Source of the DNA: an uncultured Clostridia bacterium
GTDB taxonomy: Bacteria; Bacillota; Clostridia; Lachnospirales; Lachnospiraceae
NCBI GenBank assembly: GCA_947178015.1
Contig: CAMWWW010000152.1
Location: 1 to 6,043, forward strand
DNA: 6,043 bases
Direction of reading: 5' to 3'
The notes under the pieces were generated by a model that had not been told where the DNA came from, searched no databases, and was given only the letters and a program-made list of their open reading frames with translations. The position numbers and the translations under genes were made by a program. Position 1 is the first letter of the stretch, and each line of letters opens with the position of its first letter. Of this stretch, positions 5,998 to 6,043 are shown in pieces.

Positions 5998-6026
5998 ACT
6001 TTAGCAATCCATGTATAAAAAGTCAA
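5998..6026 (-). promoter_or_regulatory. Candidate sigma-A promoter for the cluster
   Basis: On the minus strand TTGACT (6021-6026) is followed after 17 bp by TAAAGT (5998-6003), preceded by TG at the extended -10 position. Transcription would start near 5991, giving a leader of about 120 nt before the racemase GTG. It is the best -35/-10 pair in this AT-rich region. Confidence 0.5.
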
Positions 6027-6043
6027 GTATCTGTCAAAAAAGA

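Noticed and set aside
6024..6037. Alternative promoter using TTGACA at 6032-6037
   Set aside because: The -35 is perfect, but TATACA follows at only 14 bp and the hexamer at 16 bp (TACATG) is poor; the pair at 5998-6026 fits better.

Overview
The window is one tightly packed minus-strand gene cluster, read from the right edge (about 6000) towards the left edge. Gene style, Shine-Dalgarno sites and protein sequences suggest a Gram-positive Clostridia-type bacterium. The adenylation protein and MBOAT resemble those of gut Lachnospiraceae as I remember them, but I ran no search, so that placement is tentative.

Layout in order of transcription: (1) a 5' region (5870-6043) with a plausible sigma-A promoter, a perfect 15-bp palindrome near the predicted transcript start and a hairpin in the leader; (2) an Asp/Glu-racemase-family enzyme with a GTG start; (3) a membrane-anchored, secreted transglutaminase-like protein with Ig-like regions and a repetitive Gly/Pro/Glu/Gln tail, overlapping the racemase by 61 nt; (4) a 150-nt gap; (5) a stand-alone amino-acid adenylation enzyme of the DltA type; (6) an acyl carrier protein of the DltC type; (7) an MBOAT acyltransferase of the DltB/AlgI type; (8) the first 33 codons of a membrane-anchored protein cut off by the left edge, probably the extracytoplasmic transferase partner. 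Genes 5 to 8 are separated by only 4, 5 and 10 nt.

How they probably work together: the adenylation enzyme activates an amino acid and loads it on the carrier protein. The MBOAT takes it from the carrier thioester across the membrane, and the last gene product moves it to a cell-surface polymer. This is the logic of teichoic acid D-alanylation (Dlt), but several details differ from the textbook operon. The order is A-C-B-partner. There is no DltX microprotein; instead the MBOAT ends in FIYNQF, which matches the C-terminal acyl-shuttle hexapeptide described for MBOAT systems with the motif fused to the MBOAT. The specificity pocket of the adenylation enzyme lacks the Cys that DltA uses for D-Ala and has a Lys at a position that is Lys in a known Glu-activating NRPS code. 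An Asp/Glu-racemase-family gene opens the cluster. My main hypothesis is a Dlt-like system that decorates a surface polymer with an amino acid other than D-Ala, possibly D-Glu or D-Asp.

A second independent observation: the transglutaminase-like gene ends at a TAG that is a single C-to-T change from the matching CAG in an upstream copy of the same repeat unit. The frame continues beyond it for 15 repeat-like codons, so the present C-terminus looks like a fairly recent nonsense truncation or an allele-variable tail.
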